DNA from: Allobosea sp.
Lineage (GTDB): Bacteria; Pseudomonadota; Alphaproteobacteria; Rhizobiales; Kaistiaceae
Reading direction: 5' to 3'
Assembly: GCA_017307955.1 (NCBI GenBank)
Contig: JAFKFV010000013.1
Coordinates: 62,001 to 126,000, forward strand
Length of the DNA: 64,000 nucleotides
A program made the position numbers and the translations under genes. The notes below the pieces were generated by a model. That model was not told the DNA's origin. It saw nothing but the letters and a program-made list of their open reading frames with translations, and did not search any database. This document shows, one piece after another, positions 1 through 8,404 of this stretch; position 1 is the first letter of the stretch; each line of letters starts with the position of its first letter.

Positions 1-2
1 GG

Positions 3-2615
3 CTCGTCGCCACCCTCGCCCGGCAGGCAGCGCCGCTCGCCTCCAATGCGGAGAACGGGTTCCGCGAACTGATGGCCGGCTTCGCGCAGGCGGCCTGGGA
101 AACCGACGCCGCGGGCATTCCGATCTGGAGCCCGACCTGGCATGCGTTCACCGGCCTCAGCAACAGCATGCCGGCGATCGATGGCTGGCTGGCCGCAGTC
201 CATCACGACGATCGCGACGACGCCGACCGGCGCTGGCGCGAGGCGCTCGTCACGGGCGAGAGCGTCGACATCGAGTTCCGATTGCGCCGCGCGGAAGGCG
301 GCTGGGCCTGGACCAATGTCCGCGCCGTGCCGATCAGGGGCCCGGACGGTACCATCCGCAAATGGTTCGGCGTCAATCTCGACGTGACCCGCCGCAAGAC
401 GGCCGAGGCGGCGCTGCGCGACCGCGAGGCCGAGCTTGCGCGCGTGCAGAGGATCGGCGGCATCGGCGGCATCAAGGTCGATGTGCGCGACGGCCTGATG
501 GGCGAGCGCTCGCCCGAATATCGCCGCCTGCATGGCATGCCGGACGAGAAAACCCGCGAATCCCACGCCGAATGGCTGAGCCGCCTCCATCCCGAGGATC
601 GGGGTGCGGCCGAACAACGCTTTCTGGACGCGATCGCGGGCGACGCCTGCTCCTACGAGAACGAATACCGCATCATCCGGCCGAGCGACGGCGCCGTGCG
701 CTGGATCTATGCCCGCGCCGATATCGAACGCGACGCCGACGGCAAGGCGCTCCGCGTGGTCGGGGCGCATATCGACATCACCGATCGCAAGCGCATCGAA
801 AGCGAACTGCGCGACAGCGAGGAGCGGCTGCTTCGCACTTTCGATGCGCTGCCGGTCGGCGTTGGTGTCACGGATCAGACAGGTCATGTATCGCGCCTCA
901 ATCCGATGATGCGGCGCTTCCTGCCGAACGCGGTCATCCCCTCCCGCAGTCCCGAGCGGCAGTGGCGCTGGCGACTGCCCGTCAATGACGGGCAGTCCGT
1001 CCGTCCCGAGAATTTCCCGGCTGCGAGGGCGTTGTGCGGCGAAGAGGTCGTGCCGGGCCTCGAGATGCTTTATCGCGACGACAGCGGCAGCGAGGTGTGG
1101 ACGCGGACATCGGCCGTACCTTTGCGCGACGCGGCCGGCGCCGTCATCGGCGCGGTCGTCGTCATCGCCGATATCGACGATGCCAAACGCGCTGAGGAGA
1201 CGCTCCGCGAAAGCGAGGAACTGCTGCGCCGCTTCGGCGAGGCGAGCCAGGACGTGCTCTGGATCCGCGATGCCGAGACGCTGCAGTGGCAGTATTTGAC
1301 GCCGGCCTTCGAAAAGATCTACGGGCTCGGCGTCGACGAGGCGCTCGAGGGCGACAATTTCCGCAACTGGACAGACCTCATCGTTCCCGAGGACCGGCCG
1401 ATGGCGCTCGGCTTCATCGCCCGGGCTCGCAACGGCGAGCAGGTGGCGTTCGAATACCGCATCCGCCGCCCCTTCGACGGCGGCATCCGCTGGATGCGCA
1501 ATACCGATTTCCCGATGTTCGGGCGCGACGGCAAGGTCGAGAGCATCGGCGGCATCGGCCAGGACTTCACCGACAAGAAGCTGTTCGAGGAGCGGCTGCG
1601 CGGCGAGGAGGAGCGGCTGCGCCTCGCGCTCGAATCCGGCCGTCTCGCGACCTGGGACTGGGATATCGCGAGCGGCCGTGTCGAATGGTCCGATGAGCAC
1701 TATCGCCAGCAGGGCTACGCGGTCGGCGAGGTTGCGCCGAGCTACGAGGCCTGGCGGGCGCGGGTGCATCCGGACGATCTCGATGCGGCCGAGGCGGCGC
1801 TGGTCGCGGCGCGCGACGGCCGTCAGCTCTATGCCTGCGAGTTCCGCACACTGCATCCGGACGGCACGATACGCTGGCTCGATGCTCAGGGCCGCTTCTT
1901 CTACGAAAGCGACGGCACGCCGGTGAGGATGATCGGCGTCATGCAGGATGTCACGGAGCGGCGCCACTGGCAGGAGCGCCTCCAGATCCTCGTCGGCGAG
2001 CTGCAGCATCGCACGCGCAATCTCTTGCGCATCGTCCGCTCGGTCGCCGACCGCACCATCGCCGGCAGCGCCGACCTCGCCACATTCCGCGAGAGCTTCC
2101 TCGACCGGCTCGACGCCCTCGCCCGCATCCAGGGCCTCCTGTCGCGGCTCGGCGACCACGACCGTGTCACCTTCGATGACCTCCTCTCCGCCGAGCTGTC
2201 GGCGATGGACGACGGCTCCGGGCGTGTCGTCCTCGATGGCCCGAAGGGGATCAGGCTGAGGTCGAGTACCGTACAGATCCTCGCCATGGCCTTGCACGAA
2301 CTCGCGACGAACGCGATGAAATATGGCGCGCTCAGGCATCAGGGCGCGCAGCTCTCGATTCGCTGGTGGCGGGGGGAGGCCGACGCGCGCGGCCGGCCCT
2401 CCTTGAACATCGAGTGGATCGAGAGCGGCGTGCCGATGGCGACACAGGATATCGACAAGCTCGAACGCGGCCAGGGCCGCGAACTGATCGAGCGGGCCCT
2501 GCCCTACCAGCTCGACGCCGAGACCCGGTACGAGCTTCATTCCGACGGCATCCGCTGCGCGATCGCGCTGCCGGTGTCCGCCAGCAATCTGACGAGGGAG
2601 GAGGACCATGCGTGA
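3..2615 (+). CDS. Multi-PAS HWE-family sensor histidine kinase (5' end outside window)
   Basis: Probably a cytoplasmic sensor kinase: no transmembrane segment is visible. Numbering from the ATG at 72, about five PAS/PAC units occupy residues 1-110, 120-240, 250-365, 385-510 and 515-640. The HWE kinase core follows, with phospho-acceptor His646 (ELQHRTRNLL), an N-box at His742 (HELATNAMKYGAL) and the family-defining W-x-E at Trp782/Glu784 (IEWIES). The frame stays open from position 3 through the ATG at 72, and the residues before it (SNAENGFRELM) look like the start of the first PAS domain, so the true start is probably left of the window. It overlaps the next receiver gene by 8 bp, which suggests coupled translation and a cognate pair. 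The signal sensed is unknown. HWE kinases often feed the alphaproteobacterial general stress response. Confidence 0.9.
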   Translation, partial: LVATLARQAAPLASNAENGFRELMAGFAQAAWETDAAGIPIWSPTWHAFTGLSNSMPAIDGWLAAVHHDDRDDADRRWREALVTGESVDIEFRLRRAEGGWAWTNVRAVPIRGPDGTIRKWFGVNLDVTRRKTAEAALRDREAELARVQRIGGIGGIKVDVRDGLMGERSPEYRRLHGMPDEKTRESHAEWLSRLHPEDRGAAEQRFLDAIAGDACSYENEYRIIRPSDGAVRWIYARADIERDADGKALRVVGAHIDITDRKRIESELRDSEERLLRTFDALPVGVGVTDQTGHVSRLNPMMRRFLPNAVIPSRSPERQWRWRLPVNDGQSVRPENFPAARALCGEEVVPGLEMLYRDDSGSEVWTRTSAVPLRDAAGAVIGAVVVIADIDDAKRAEETLRESEELLRRFGEASQDVLWIRDAETLQWQYLTPAFEKIYGLGVDEALEGDNFRNWTDLIVPEDRPMALGFIARARNGEQVAFEYRIRRPFDGGIRWMRNTDFPMFGRDGKVESIGGIGQDFTDKKLFEERLRGEEERLRLALESGRLATWDWDIASGRVEWSDEHYRQQGYAVGEVAPSYEAWRARVHPDDLDAAEAALVAARDGRQLYACEFRTLHPDGTIRWLDAQGRFFYESDGTPVRMIGVMQDVTERRHWQERLQILVGELQHRTRNLLRIVRSVADRTIAGSADLATFRESFLDRLDALARIQGLLSRLGDHDRVTFDDLLSAELSAMDDGSGRVVLDGPKGIRLRSSTVQILAMALHELATNAMKYGALRHQGAQLSIRWWRGEADARGRPSLNIEWIESGVPMATQDIDKLERGQGRELIERALPYQLDAETRYELHSDGIRCAIALPVSASNLTREEDHA

Positions 2616-2979
2616 ACAATCGCTCTCCGGCTTGCGGATCCTGGTGGCGGAAGACGAGTTCATGATCGCCTCCGACCTCGCCCGCGAACTCGCCGATGCC
2701 GGCGCCACCGTGCTCGGCCCGACCGCCTCGCTGGAAAAGACGCTGCAGCTGATCCAGACGGAAGCGGCGATCGACGCCTCGATCCTCGACATCAACCTGC
2801 AGGGCGACATGATCTTCCCGGCCGCCGATCTGCTGCAGGAACGCGGCGTGCCGTTCCTGTTCGCGACCGGCTATGACGGCTCGGTCATCCCGCGCCGCTT
2901 CGAGGGCGTCGGCCGCTTCGACAAGCCGGCCGGCAACGGCGTCATCGCCCTCGCCCTTCGCGAGGCCATTGCCCGCTGA
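2608..2979 (+). CDS. Single-domain response regulator (receiver only)
   Basis: A 123-residue stand-alone CheY-like receiver with no output domain. The acidic pocket is in VAEDEF (residues 14-19), the phospho-acceptor is Asp61 in LDINL, the switch residue is Thr87 in FATGYD and the conserved lysine is Lys106 in FDKP. The start overlaps the kinase stop by 8 bp, so it is very likely the kinase's direct partner. The FATG signature resembles, but does not match exactly, the FAT GUY class of single-domain receivers linked to the alphaproteobacterial general stress response. It is clearly paralogous to the receiver half of the gene at 3235: shared pattern LGPxxSL and GYD/AYD-x-x-x-IPxRF. Its role could be phosphorelay, phosphate sink or allosteric control of the kinase. 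Confidence 0.88.
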   Translation: MREQSLSGLRILVAEDEFMIASDLARELADAGATVLGPTASLEKTLQLIQTEAAIDASILDINLQGDMIFPAADLLQERGVPFLFATGYDGSVIPRRFEGVGRFDKPAGNGVIALALREAIAR

Positions 2980-3061
2980 TCGCCGAGGGCTGGGAAGGGA
3001 ACATCCGCCCGGCATCGTCGTTTCCGCTGGATCGACCGAAATCCCGGAAAGGACGCGGACC

Positions 3062-3238
3062 ATGGCTGATCGCAGCAATGAAGGCGACGGGCGCCCGTCC
3101 CGACTGGCGACCGACGAGCGGATTCCCGCTCAGCTGCTCGAACTCGCGCGGAGGCTCGAGCTGGCGATCGCCGCCCGCTGGCGGCGCCAGGACAAGGACC
3201 GCAAGGCCCATCCCTCCAATGTCAGGACATTGATGTGA
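3062..3238 (+). CDS. Small hydrophilic protein, possibly NepR-like
   Basis: A 58-residue open frame, highly charged, with one obvious amphipathic helix (IPAQLLELARRLELAIAA). The motif P-x-x-L-L-x-L-A-x-x-L is reminiscent of the second helix of the anti-sigma factor NepR (PVPDRFLDLL...), but the first NepR helix (IGxxLRxxY) is absent, so family assignment is weak. Its last codons overlap the start of the following receiver-sigma gene (GTG at 3235 lies inside the ATG-TGA end), which argues that it is translated and functionally coupled. In canonical loci nepR sits beside phyR or ecfG. If it is real, it would be the natural partner of the sigma-like tail encoded next. It could also be an unrelated small protein. 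Confidence 0.5.
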   Translation: MADRSNEGDGRPSRLATDERIPAQLLELARRLELAIAARWRRQDKDRKAHPSNVRTLM

Positions 3239-3825
3239 CAACCGTCATGAGGGTGCTCGTCGTCGAGGACGACTATCTGATCGCCGACGACATCGCACAG
3301 GCGCTCGAACGGGCCGGCACGGTCGTGCTCGGCCCGGCGCCGAGCCTTGCCGAGGCGGCGCGGATCGTCGAGCGGGAGGAGGTCGAGATCGCCGTGCTCG
3401 ATCTCAACGTCCGCGACGAGCTCGTCTTTCCCGTCGCCGACGAACTGAAGCGACTCGCGACCCCGCTCGTCTTCTTCTCGGCCTATGACGAGGTGGCGAT
3501 CCCCTCCCGCTTCGCCGATGCGGCGCGGGTCAGCAAGTCGTCCGGGCTCGAAAAGCTCATCGGGGCGGTGTTCGAACAGCATCAGATCGCCGTTGCCCGC
3601 CATGCCGGCGCGCCGCGCATCATCGATCTCGTCCCCGAACTGCGCACCTTTGCCCGTACCCTGACGCCATCGAAAGCGGAAGCCGACGAGCTCGTGGCCG
3701 GCGCGCTGGAAATGGCGCTCGCCTCGATCGACGCGACCTTCTCGCCGTGGCAGGGACGCCCGCGCGAGGAACTGATGCGGCTCGTCCAGCTCTGCCACGA
3801 CCAGCGAAACAGGGTCGGACCCTAG
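3235..3825 (+). CDS. Receiver domain fused to C-terminal ECF-sigma-like segment
   Basis: A 196-residue protein starting at GTG 3235 (ATG 3247 is an alternative). Residues 5-120 form an intact receiver: acidic pair in VEDDY, phospho-acceptor Asp56 (LDLNV), Ser82 in FFSAYD, Lys101. Residues about 131-165 (LVPELRTFARTLT, then AEADELVAGALEMAL) closely resemble ECF sigma region 2.1/2.2 and the sigma-like domain of PhyR. The remaining 30 residues are too short for a complete sigma2 and there is no sigma4, so it cannot act as a normal sigma factor. PhyR carries sigma-like then receiver; here the order is reversed. Together with the overlapping upstream mini-protein and HWE kinase, it suggests a partner-switch regulator. 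The alternative is a receiver with a degenerate tail. Confidence 0.78.
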   Translation: MTTVMRVLVVEDDYLIADDIAQALERAGTVVLGPAPSLAEAARIVEREEVEIAVLDLNVRDELVFPVADELKRLATPLVFFSAYDEVAIPSRFADAARVSKSSGLEKLIGAVFEQHQIAVARHAGAPRIIDLVPELRTFARTLTPSKAEADELVAGALEMALASIDATFSPWQGRPREELMRLVQLCHDQRNRVGP

Positions 3826-3833
3826 GCGAAACC

Positions 3834-4454
3834 ATGGCCTTCGAACTGAAGTCGGCCGATTTTCCCTGGCAGCCGACGCGCGCCACCTTCCATCTCTGCA
3901 TCGACGTGCAGCGCCTCTTCACGCAGGACGGCCCGTGGCCGACGCCGTGGCTGGAAGCGGTGCTGCCTGCCATCGCCCGGGTCGCCGAGCATGCGCCGGA
4001 GCGCAACATCTTCTCCCGTTTCGTCCCGCCCGAGCAGCCGGAAGACATGGGCGGCACCTGGCGGGCCTATTACCGCCACTGGCGCCAGGCGACGCTCGGC
4101 CTCCTCGACCCTGCCCTGCTCGACCTCGCCGCGCCGCTCGATCTCATCGCGCGCGCCGGCACGGTGATCGACAAGCCCGTCTATTCCGCTTTCGTGGGGA
4201 CGGGCCTCGCCTCCTTCCTCGCCCAGCAGGGCGCGGACGGCCTCGTCATCACCGGCGCCGAGACCGATGTCTGCGTGCTCGCGACCGTGCTTGACGCCGT
4301 CGATCTCGGCTATCCGATCTATATCGTGACCGACGCGGTCTGCGGCTCGACCGACGCCTCGCATGACGCCGTGCTGACCCTCTATCGCACGCGCTTCTTC
4401 CAGCAGATCCAGACCCTTTCGGCCGACCATCTCCTCGCGATCTGGTCCCGCTGA
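3834..4454 (+). CDS. Isochorismatase-family cysteine hydrolase
   Basis: A 206-residue cysteine hydrolase of the isochorismatase/nicotinamidase fold. The catalytic triad is visible: Asp24 (CIDVQRLF), Lys114 (IDKPVYSAF) and Cys147 (ETDVCVLAT), with the glycine-rich strand LVITGAETD before the nucleophile. The ATG at 3834 is preferred because homology begins directly after it; an in-frame upstream extension exists but overlaps the preceding gene. Family members hydrolyse isochorismate, nicotinamide, ureidoacrylate or other amides; nothing here fixes the substrate. It lies 8 bp after the receiver-sigma gene and may be co-transcribed with the signalling locus, though no functional link is evident. 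Confidence 0.85.
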   Translation: MAFELKSADFPWQPTRATFHLCIDVQRLFTQDGPWPTPWLEAVLPAIARVAEHAPERNIFSRFVPPEQPEDMGGTWRAYYRHWRQATLGLLDPALLDLAAPLDLIARAGTVIDKPVYSAFVGTGLASFLAQQGADGLVITGAETDVCVLATVLDAVDLGYPIYIVTDAVCGSTDASHDAVLTLYRTRFFQQIQTLSADHLLAIWSR

Positions 4455-4540
4455 GACAAGGTTCTGCCGGCGGGAACAAATCCGCCTCCCCCGCCCTTGT
4501 GTCCGCGACATCCTCAGGGACAACGGAAGCGGCGGACATC

Positions 4541-5335
4541 ATGGCACGGTCGGATCAGGAACTTTCGGGCAAGGTCGCCTTCATCACGGGCGGCGGCTCG
4601 GGCATCGGCAAGGCGGCGGCGCTGGAACTGGCTGCGGCCGGCGCCGACATCGCCGTCCTCACCCGCTCGCGCGACGAGGCCGAGGAGACCGCGGCGGAGG
4701 CGCGCGCCAAAGGCGTGCGGGCGATCGCGCTCACCGGCGACATCTCCGTCGCCGAAGAGATCGAGGCCGCGATCGGACGGGTCGTCGCGGAGCTCGGCCG
4801 CCTCGACATCGTCTTCGCCAATGCCGGCATCAACGGCGTCTGGGCGCCGCTCCATGAGCTGGCGCCGGAGGAATGGGACAAGACGATCGCGATCAACCTG
4901 CGCGGCACGTTCCTCACCTTGCGCTATTCGGTCCCGCATATGCTGGCCGATGGCGGCTCGATCATCATCACCTCCTCGATCAACGGCACGCGGACCTTCA
5001 CCACCGCCGGCGCCTCGGCCTATGCGACCAGCAAGGCCGGCCAGCTGGCGCTCGGCCAGATGGCGGCGCTCGAACTCGCCAGGCACCGCATCCGCGTCAA
5101 CGTGATCTGCCCCGGCGCGATCGGCACCGAGATCGACGACAACACCGACCAGCGCAATACCGACGCCGCCCGCGTCCCGGCCAACTATCCGCAAGGCCAG
5201 GTGCCGCTCACCGGCGGCGATCCCGGCACCAGCGACGATGTCGCCGACCTCGTTCGATTCCTCGCCTCGGACGCCTCTCGCCACATCACCGGCACGCCGG
5301 TCTGGATCGACGGAGGCCAGTCGCTGCTGGTCTAG
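4541..5335 (+). CDS. SDR family NAD(P)-dependent oxidoreductase
   Basis: A classical short-chain dehydrogenase of 264 residues. It has the cofactor motif TGGGSGIGKA near residues 13-22, the NAG motif (ANAGING), the catalytic Tyr161-x-x-x-Lys165 (YATSK) and the usual C-terminal GTPVWIDGGQ. The ATG at 4541 follows a purine-rich GGAAGCGG stretch at about 4525; an upstream in-frame GTG at 4499 would add 14 residues without homology. Substrate is unknown. It lies 87 bp after the hydrolase and 182 bp before an ABC operon, so it may be monocistronic. Confidence 0.85.
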   Translation: MARSDQELSGKVAFITGGGSGIGKAAALELAAAGADIAVLTRSRDEAEETAAEARAKGVRAIALTGDISVAEEIEAAIGRVVAELGRLDIVFANAGINGVWAPLHELAPEEWDKTIAINLRGTFLTLRYSVPHMLADGGSIIITSSINGTRTFTTAGASAYATSKAGQLALGQMAALELARHRIRVNVICPGAIGTEIDDNTDQRNTDAARVPANYPQGQVPLTGGDPGTSDDVADLVRFLASDASRHITGTPVWIDGGQSLLV

Positions 5336-5517
5336 CCTCTCCTCTCCGCCTGCTGCGCGGCCCCTTTGCAGCCCGATGTCGCGCTGCGGCGCAACGCGTC
5401 GCCGACATGACATCGAAGCTTCAAAGAGGCATGATAGTCGTTGCAGGTAGACGGCTTAGCATCCGGTCTGGTCGGATGGGGGCGCCCGGGGCGTCGGCCG
5501 CAAACGGAGAGGCAAGA

Positions 5518-6621
5518 ATGAAGACCAACGGGATGCGTTTGACGGTATCGGTGCTGGCCCTCGTGGCCTCGGGGAGCATGGCTCTTGCCGACAGCATGGA
5601 CGATCTGGTCGCCGCCGCGAAGAAGGAAGGCACGCTCACCACGATCGCGCTGCCGCATGACTGGTGCGGCTATGGCGACGTCATCGCCGGCTTCAAGGCC
5701 AAATACGGCATCGAGGTGAACGAGCTCAATCCGGATGCCGGCTCGGCCGACGAGATCGAGGCGATCAAGGCCAACAAGGGCAATACCGGCCCGCAGGCGC
5801 CCGACGTCATCGACGTGGGCCTCTCCTTCGGTCCGGCCGCCAAGGCCGAAGGCCTGCTGCAGCCCTACAAGGTCTCGACCTGGGACACGATCCCCGACAG
5901 CGCCAAGGATGCCGAAGGCTACTGGTACGGCGACTATTACGGCGTCATGGCCTTCATGGTGAACAAGGACCTCGTCAAGACGGTTCCGAACGACTGGGCG
6001 GATCTGCTCTCGGACGAATATGCGAACACCGTCGCGCTCGCCGGCGCGCCGCAGACCGCCAACCAGGCGATCCAGGGCGTCTTCGCGGCCGGCCTCTCGG
6101 CGGCCAAGGGCGATGTCGCCAAGGCTGGCGAGGAAGGTCTCAAGTTCTTTGCCGAGCTGAACAAGAAGGGCAATTTCGTGCCGGTGACCGGCAAGTCGGC
6201 CTCGCTGGCGCAGGGCACGACGCCGATCATCATCGCCTGGGACTACAACGCCCTCTCCTGGCGCGACGTTCTCGCCGGCAATCCGCCGGCCGAGGTCGTG
6301 ATCCCGAAGACCGGCGTCGTCGCCGGCGTCTATGTCCAGGCGATCAGCGCCTATGCGCCGCATCCCAACGCCGCCAAGCTCTGGATGGAGTATCTCTATT
6401 CGGACGAGGGCCAGCTCGGCTGGCTCAAGGGCTACTGCCATCCGATCCGCTTCAACGATCTCGCCAAGAACGGCAAGATCCCGCAGGATCTGCTCGACAA
6501 GCTGCCGCCGGCGGCGGCCTATGAGAAGGCCCTCTTCCCGACGCTGGAGCAGCAGGCTGCGGCGAAGGAAGTGATCGCCAAGCAGTGGAACGACGTCGTC
6601 GGCGCCGAAGTCGCGAAGTAA
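5518..6621 (+). CDS. ABC transporter periplasmic substrate-binding protein (PotD/AfuA-like)
   Basis: A 367-residue extracellular solute-binding protein with a Sec signal peptide (basic MKTNGMR, hydrophobic core, cleavage after MALA near residue 24). The mature start DDLVAAAKKEGTLTT is typical of family 1 binding proteins of the iron/spermidine/putrescine group. The ATG at 5518 has a good ribosome site (GGAGAGG). It is the first gene of a four-gene importer (binding protein, two permeases, ATPase) and is followed by a strong hairpin at 6639-6669. The ligand could be a polyamine, an organophosphate or a small organic acid; the iron-ligand tyrosine pattern was not established. Confidence 0.87.
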   Translation: MKTNGMRLTVSVLALVASGSMALADSMDDLVAAAKKEGTLTTIALPHDWCGYGDVIAGFKAKYGIEVNELNPDAGSADEIEAIKANKGNTGPQAPDVIDVGLSFGPAAKAEGLLQPYKVSTWDTIPDSAKDAEGYWYGDYYGVMAFMVNKDLVKTVPNDWADLLSDEYANTVALAGAPQTANQAIQGVFAAGLSAAKGDVAKAGEEGLKFFAELNKKGNFVPVTGKSASLAQGTTPIIIAWDYNALSWRDVLAGNPPAEVVIPKTGVVAGVYVQAISAYAPHPNAAKLWMEYLYSDEGQLGWLKGYCHPIRFNDLAKNGKIPQDLLDKLPPAAAYEKALFPTLEQQAAAKEVIAKQWNDVVGAEVAK

Positions 6622-6638
6622 GGTCCAGCAAATCGTCG

Positions 6639-6669
6639 GGCCGGGCGCCGTGCAAGCGGCTGCCCGGCC
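6639..6669 (+). promoter_or_regulatory. Intercistronic hairpin after substrate-binding protein gene
   Basis: Inverted repeat in the 93-bp gap between the binding protein and the first permease. The left arm GGCCGGGC-GCCG pairs with CGGC-T-GCCCGGCC, giving 12 base pairs with one bulge and a six-base loop. There is no T-run, so it is more likely an RNA-stabilising or attenuating element than a full terminator. Equivalent hairpins follow the other two binding-protein genes at 17090 and 36693. Confidence 0.65.
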
Positions 6670-6714
6670 TGATTTCGACTGCAATGCCGCCTCCCGGCTG
6701 AGCGAAGGACAAGG

Positions 6715-7599
6715 ATGAGCACAACCGCGCTTCCCGCCTCAGCGGCGCGAGACCGACGGATCAACTGGTCCTGGGTCGGCGTCCTTCCGTTCATCGCGTT
6801 TACTCTGTTCTTCCTGATCCTGCCCGCCGCCAATCTCATCGTCGGCGCGTTTCAGGATGCCAACGGCGCCTTCACGCTCAAGAACATCGTCAATCTCGGT
6901 CAGCCGGCGATCGTCCGGTCCTATGTGCTGAGCCTTCAGGTCAGCGCGGCATCCGCCGCCGCCGGCGTCCTGCTCGGCTTCCTTCTCGCCCTGGCCGTTA
7001 TCCATGGCATGCTTCCGCGCTGGGTCCGGCCGACGCTCATGACCTTCTCGGGCGTCGCGTCACAGTTTGCCGGCGTACCGCTCGCCTTCGCCTTCCTGGC
7101 GACGCTCGGGCGGACCGGCCTCGTGACCGCGATCCTCATGACGCTGTTCGATTTCAACATCTACCGGGCCGGGTTCAACCTGCTTTCCTTCCTCGGCCTC
7201 ACCCTCACCTATCTCTATTTCCAGATCCCGCTGATGGTCCTCGTCATCACGCCGGCGCTCGACGGCCTCAAGCGCGAATGGCGGGAGGCGGCATCGACCC
7301 TCGGCGCGACGGGCGGCCAGTATTGGCGCATGGTGGCGCTGCCGATCCTGTGGCCGCCGATGCTCGGCGCGTTCCTGCTGCTCTTTGCCAATGCCTTCGG
7401 CGCGATCGCGACCGCCTATGCCCTGACGGGCTCGTCCTTCAATCTCATCACCATCCTGCTCTACGCGCAGATCCGCGGCGACGCGCTGCATGATCCCAAT
7501 CTCGGCTACGCCCTGGCGCTCGGGATGATCGTCATCACCGGCGTCTCGAACGGCGCCTATATCTGGCTCGCCTCGCGCAGCGCCCGGTGGATCCGATGA
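6715..7599 (+). CDS. ABC transporter permease (PotB-like)
   Basis: A 294-residue inner-membrane permease with about six hydrophobic segments, the first at residues 22-45. The cytoplasmic EAA loop is visible (EWREAASTLGATGGQYWRMV, around residues 185-204), which contacts the ATPase. The ATG at 6715 is preceded by AAGGACAAGG. It overlaps the next permease by 4 bp (ATGA), so the two are translationally coupled and probably form the heterodimeric channel. The family imports polyamines, iron or related small solutes; the substrate is unknown here. Confidence 0.88.
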   Translation: MSTTALPASAARDRRINWSWVGVLPFIAFTLFFLILPAANLIVGAFQDANGAFTLKNIVNLGQPAIVRSYVLSLQVSAASAAAGVLLGFLLALAVIHGMLPRWVRPTLMTFSGVASQFAGVPLAFAFLATLGRTGLVTAILMTLFDFNIYRAGFNLLSFLGLTLTYLYFQIPLMVLVITPALDGLKREWREAASTLGATGGQYWRMVALPILWPPMLGAFLLLFANAFGAIATAYALTGSSFNLITILLYAQIRGDALHDPNLGYALALGMIVITGVSNGAYIWLASRSARWIR

Positions 7600-8378
7600 A
7601 CCAGTCCCGCATCATTCCCTGGATCGGCTTCGGCCTCGGCGCGCTCTATTTTCTCATTCCGCTGATCGCGACCTTCGAGTTCTCGATGCGGATGGAGCGC
7701 GGCACCTATTCCTTCAAGGCCTATCGCATCGTCTTCGCCGATCCCGGCTTCCAGGCGAGCTTCGCCTATTCCGCTGTCATCGCGGTCCTGACCATCATCG
7801 TCGGCGTCGCCCTCGTGGTGCCGACCGCCTATCTCGTCCAGTTGAAGCTGCCGCGCCTGCGCCCGGTCGTCGAGTTCCTAACGCTGCTGCCGCTGGTCAT
7901 CCCGGCGATCGTCATCGTGTTCGGCTATCTGAGGATGTACAATTCCTCCTCGATCCTGCCGCTGACCGGCAGCGCGCGCGGCACCGATCTGCTGCTCATC
8001 TTCGCCTATGTGATGCTGTCGCTGCCCTATATGTATCGCTCGGTCGACACGGCGCTGCGGACGATCGATATCCGCACCCTGACGGAGGCAGCGCAGAGCC
8101 TCGGCAGCTCCTGGCCGCGCATCATGCTGCAGGTGATCCTGCCCAATGTCCGCGTCGGCGTGCTCTCCGGCGCCTTCCTCACCTTCGCGATCGTGATCGG
8201 CGAGTTCACGATGGCGAGCCTTCTCAACCGGCCGGCCTTCGGGCCCTACATGCAGCTCATCGGCGCCAACCGGGCCTATGAGCCGGCGGCGCTCGCCATC
8301 ATCGCCTTCGCGGTGACATGGGCCTGCATGGGCCTCATCCAGCTGGTCGCGAGTCTCTCGCCCGGCTCGAAACGCTGA
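7596..8378 (+). CDS. ABC transporter permease (PotC-like)
   Basis: A 260-residue second permease. The ATG at 7596 forms an ATGA overlap with the upstream stop and is preferred over a GTG three codons earlier. About six transmembrane segments are seen, and the EAA loop is LTEAAQSLGSSWPRIMLQV. It pairs with the PotB-like subunit; the ATPase follows after 26 bp. Gene order (binding protein, B-type, C-type, ATPase) is typical of this importer class. Confidence 0.88.
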   Translation: MNQSRIIPWIGFGLGALYFLIPLIATFEFSMRMERGTYSFKAYRIVFADPGFQASFAYSAVIAVLTIIVGVALVVPTAYLVQLKLPRLRPVVEFLTLLPLVIPAIVIVFGYLRMYNSSSILPLTGSARGTDLLLIFAYVMLSLPYMYRSVDTALRTIDIRTLTEAAQSLGSSWPRIMLQVILPNVRVGVLSGAFLTFAIVIGEFTMASLLNRPAFGPYMQLIGANRAYEPAALAIIAFAVTWACMGLIQLVASLSPGSKR

Positions 8379-8404
8379 GCCTTCAGCAGGACGCGGACAC
8401 CGCC

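Noticed and set aside
2608..2979. Assignment of the single receiver to the FAT GUY class
   Set aside because: FATG is present but is followed by Tyr-Asp rather than the hydrophobic-Tyr pair of the motif, and an ordinary Thr switch fits as well.
3235..3825. Functional ECF sigma factor under receiver control
   Set aside because: The sigma-like segment covers only the start of region 2 and there is no region 4, so promoter recognition is not expected.
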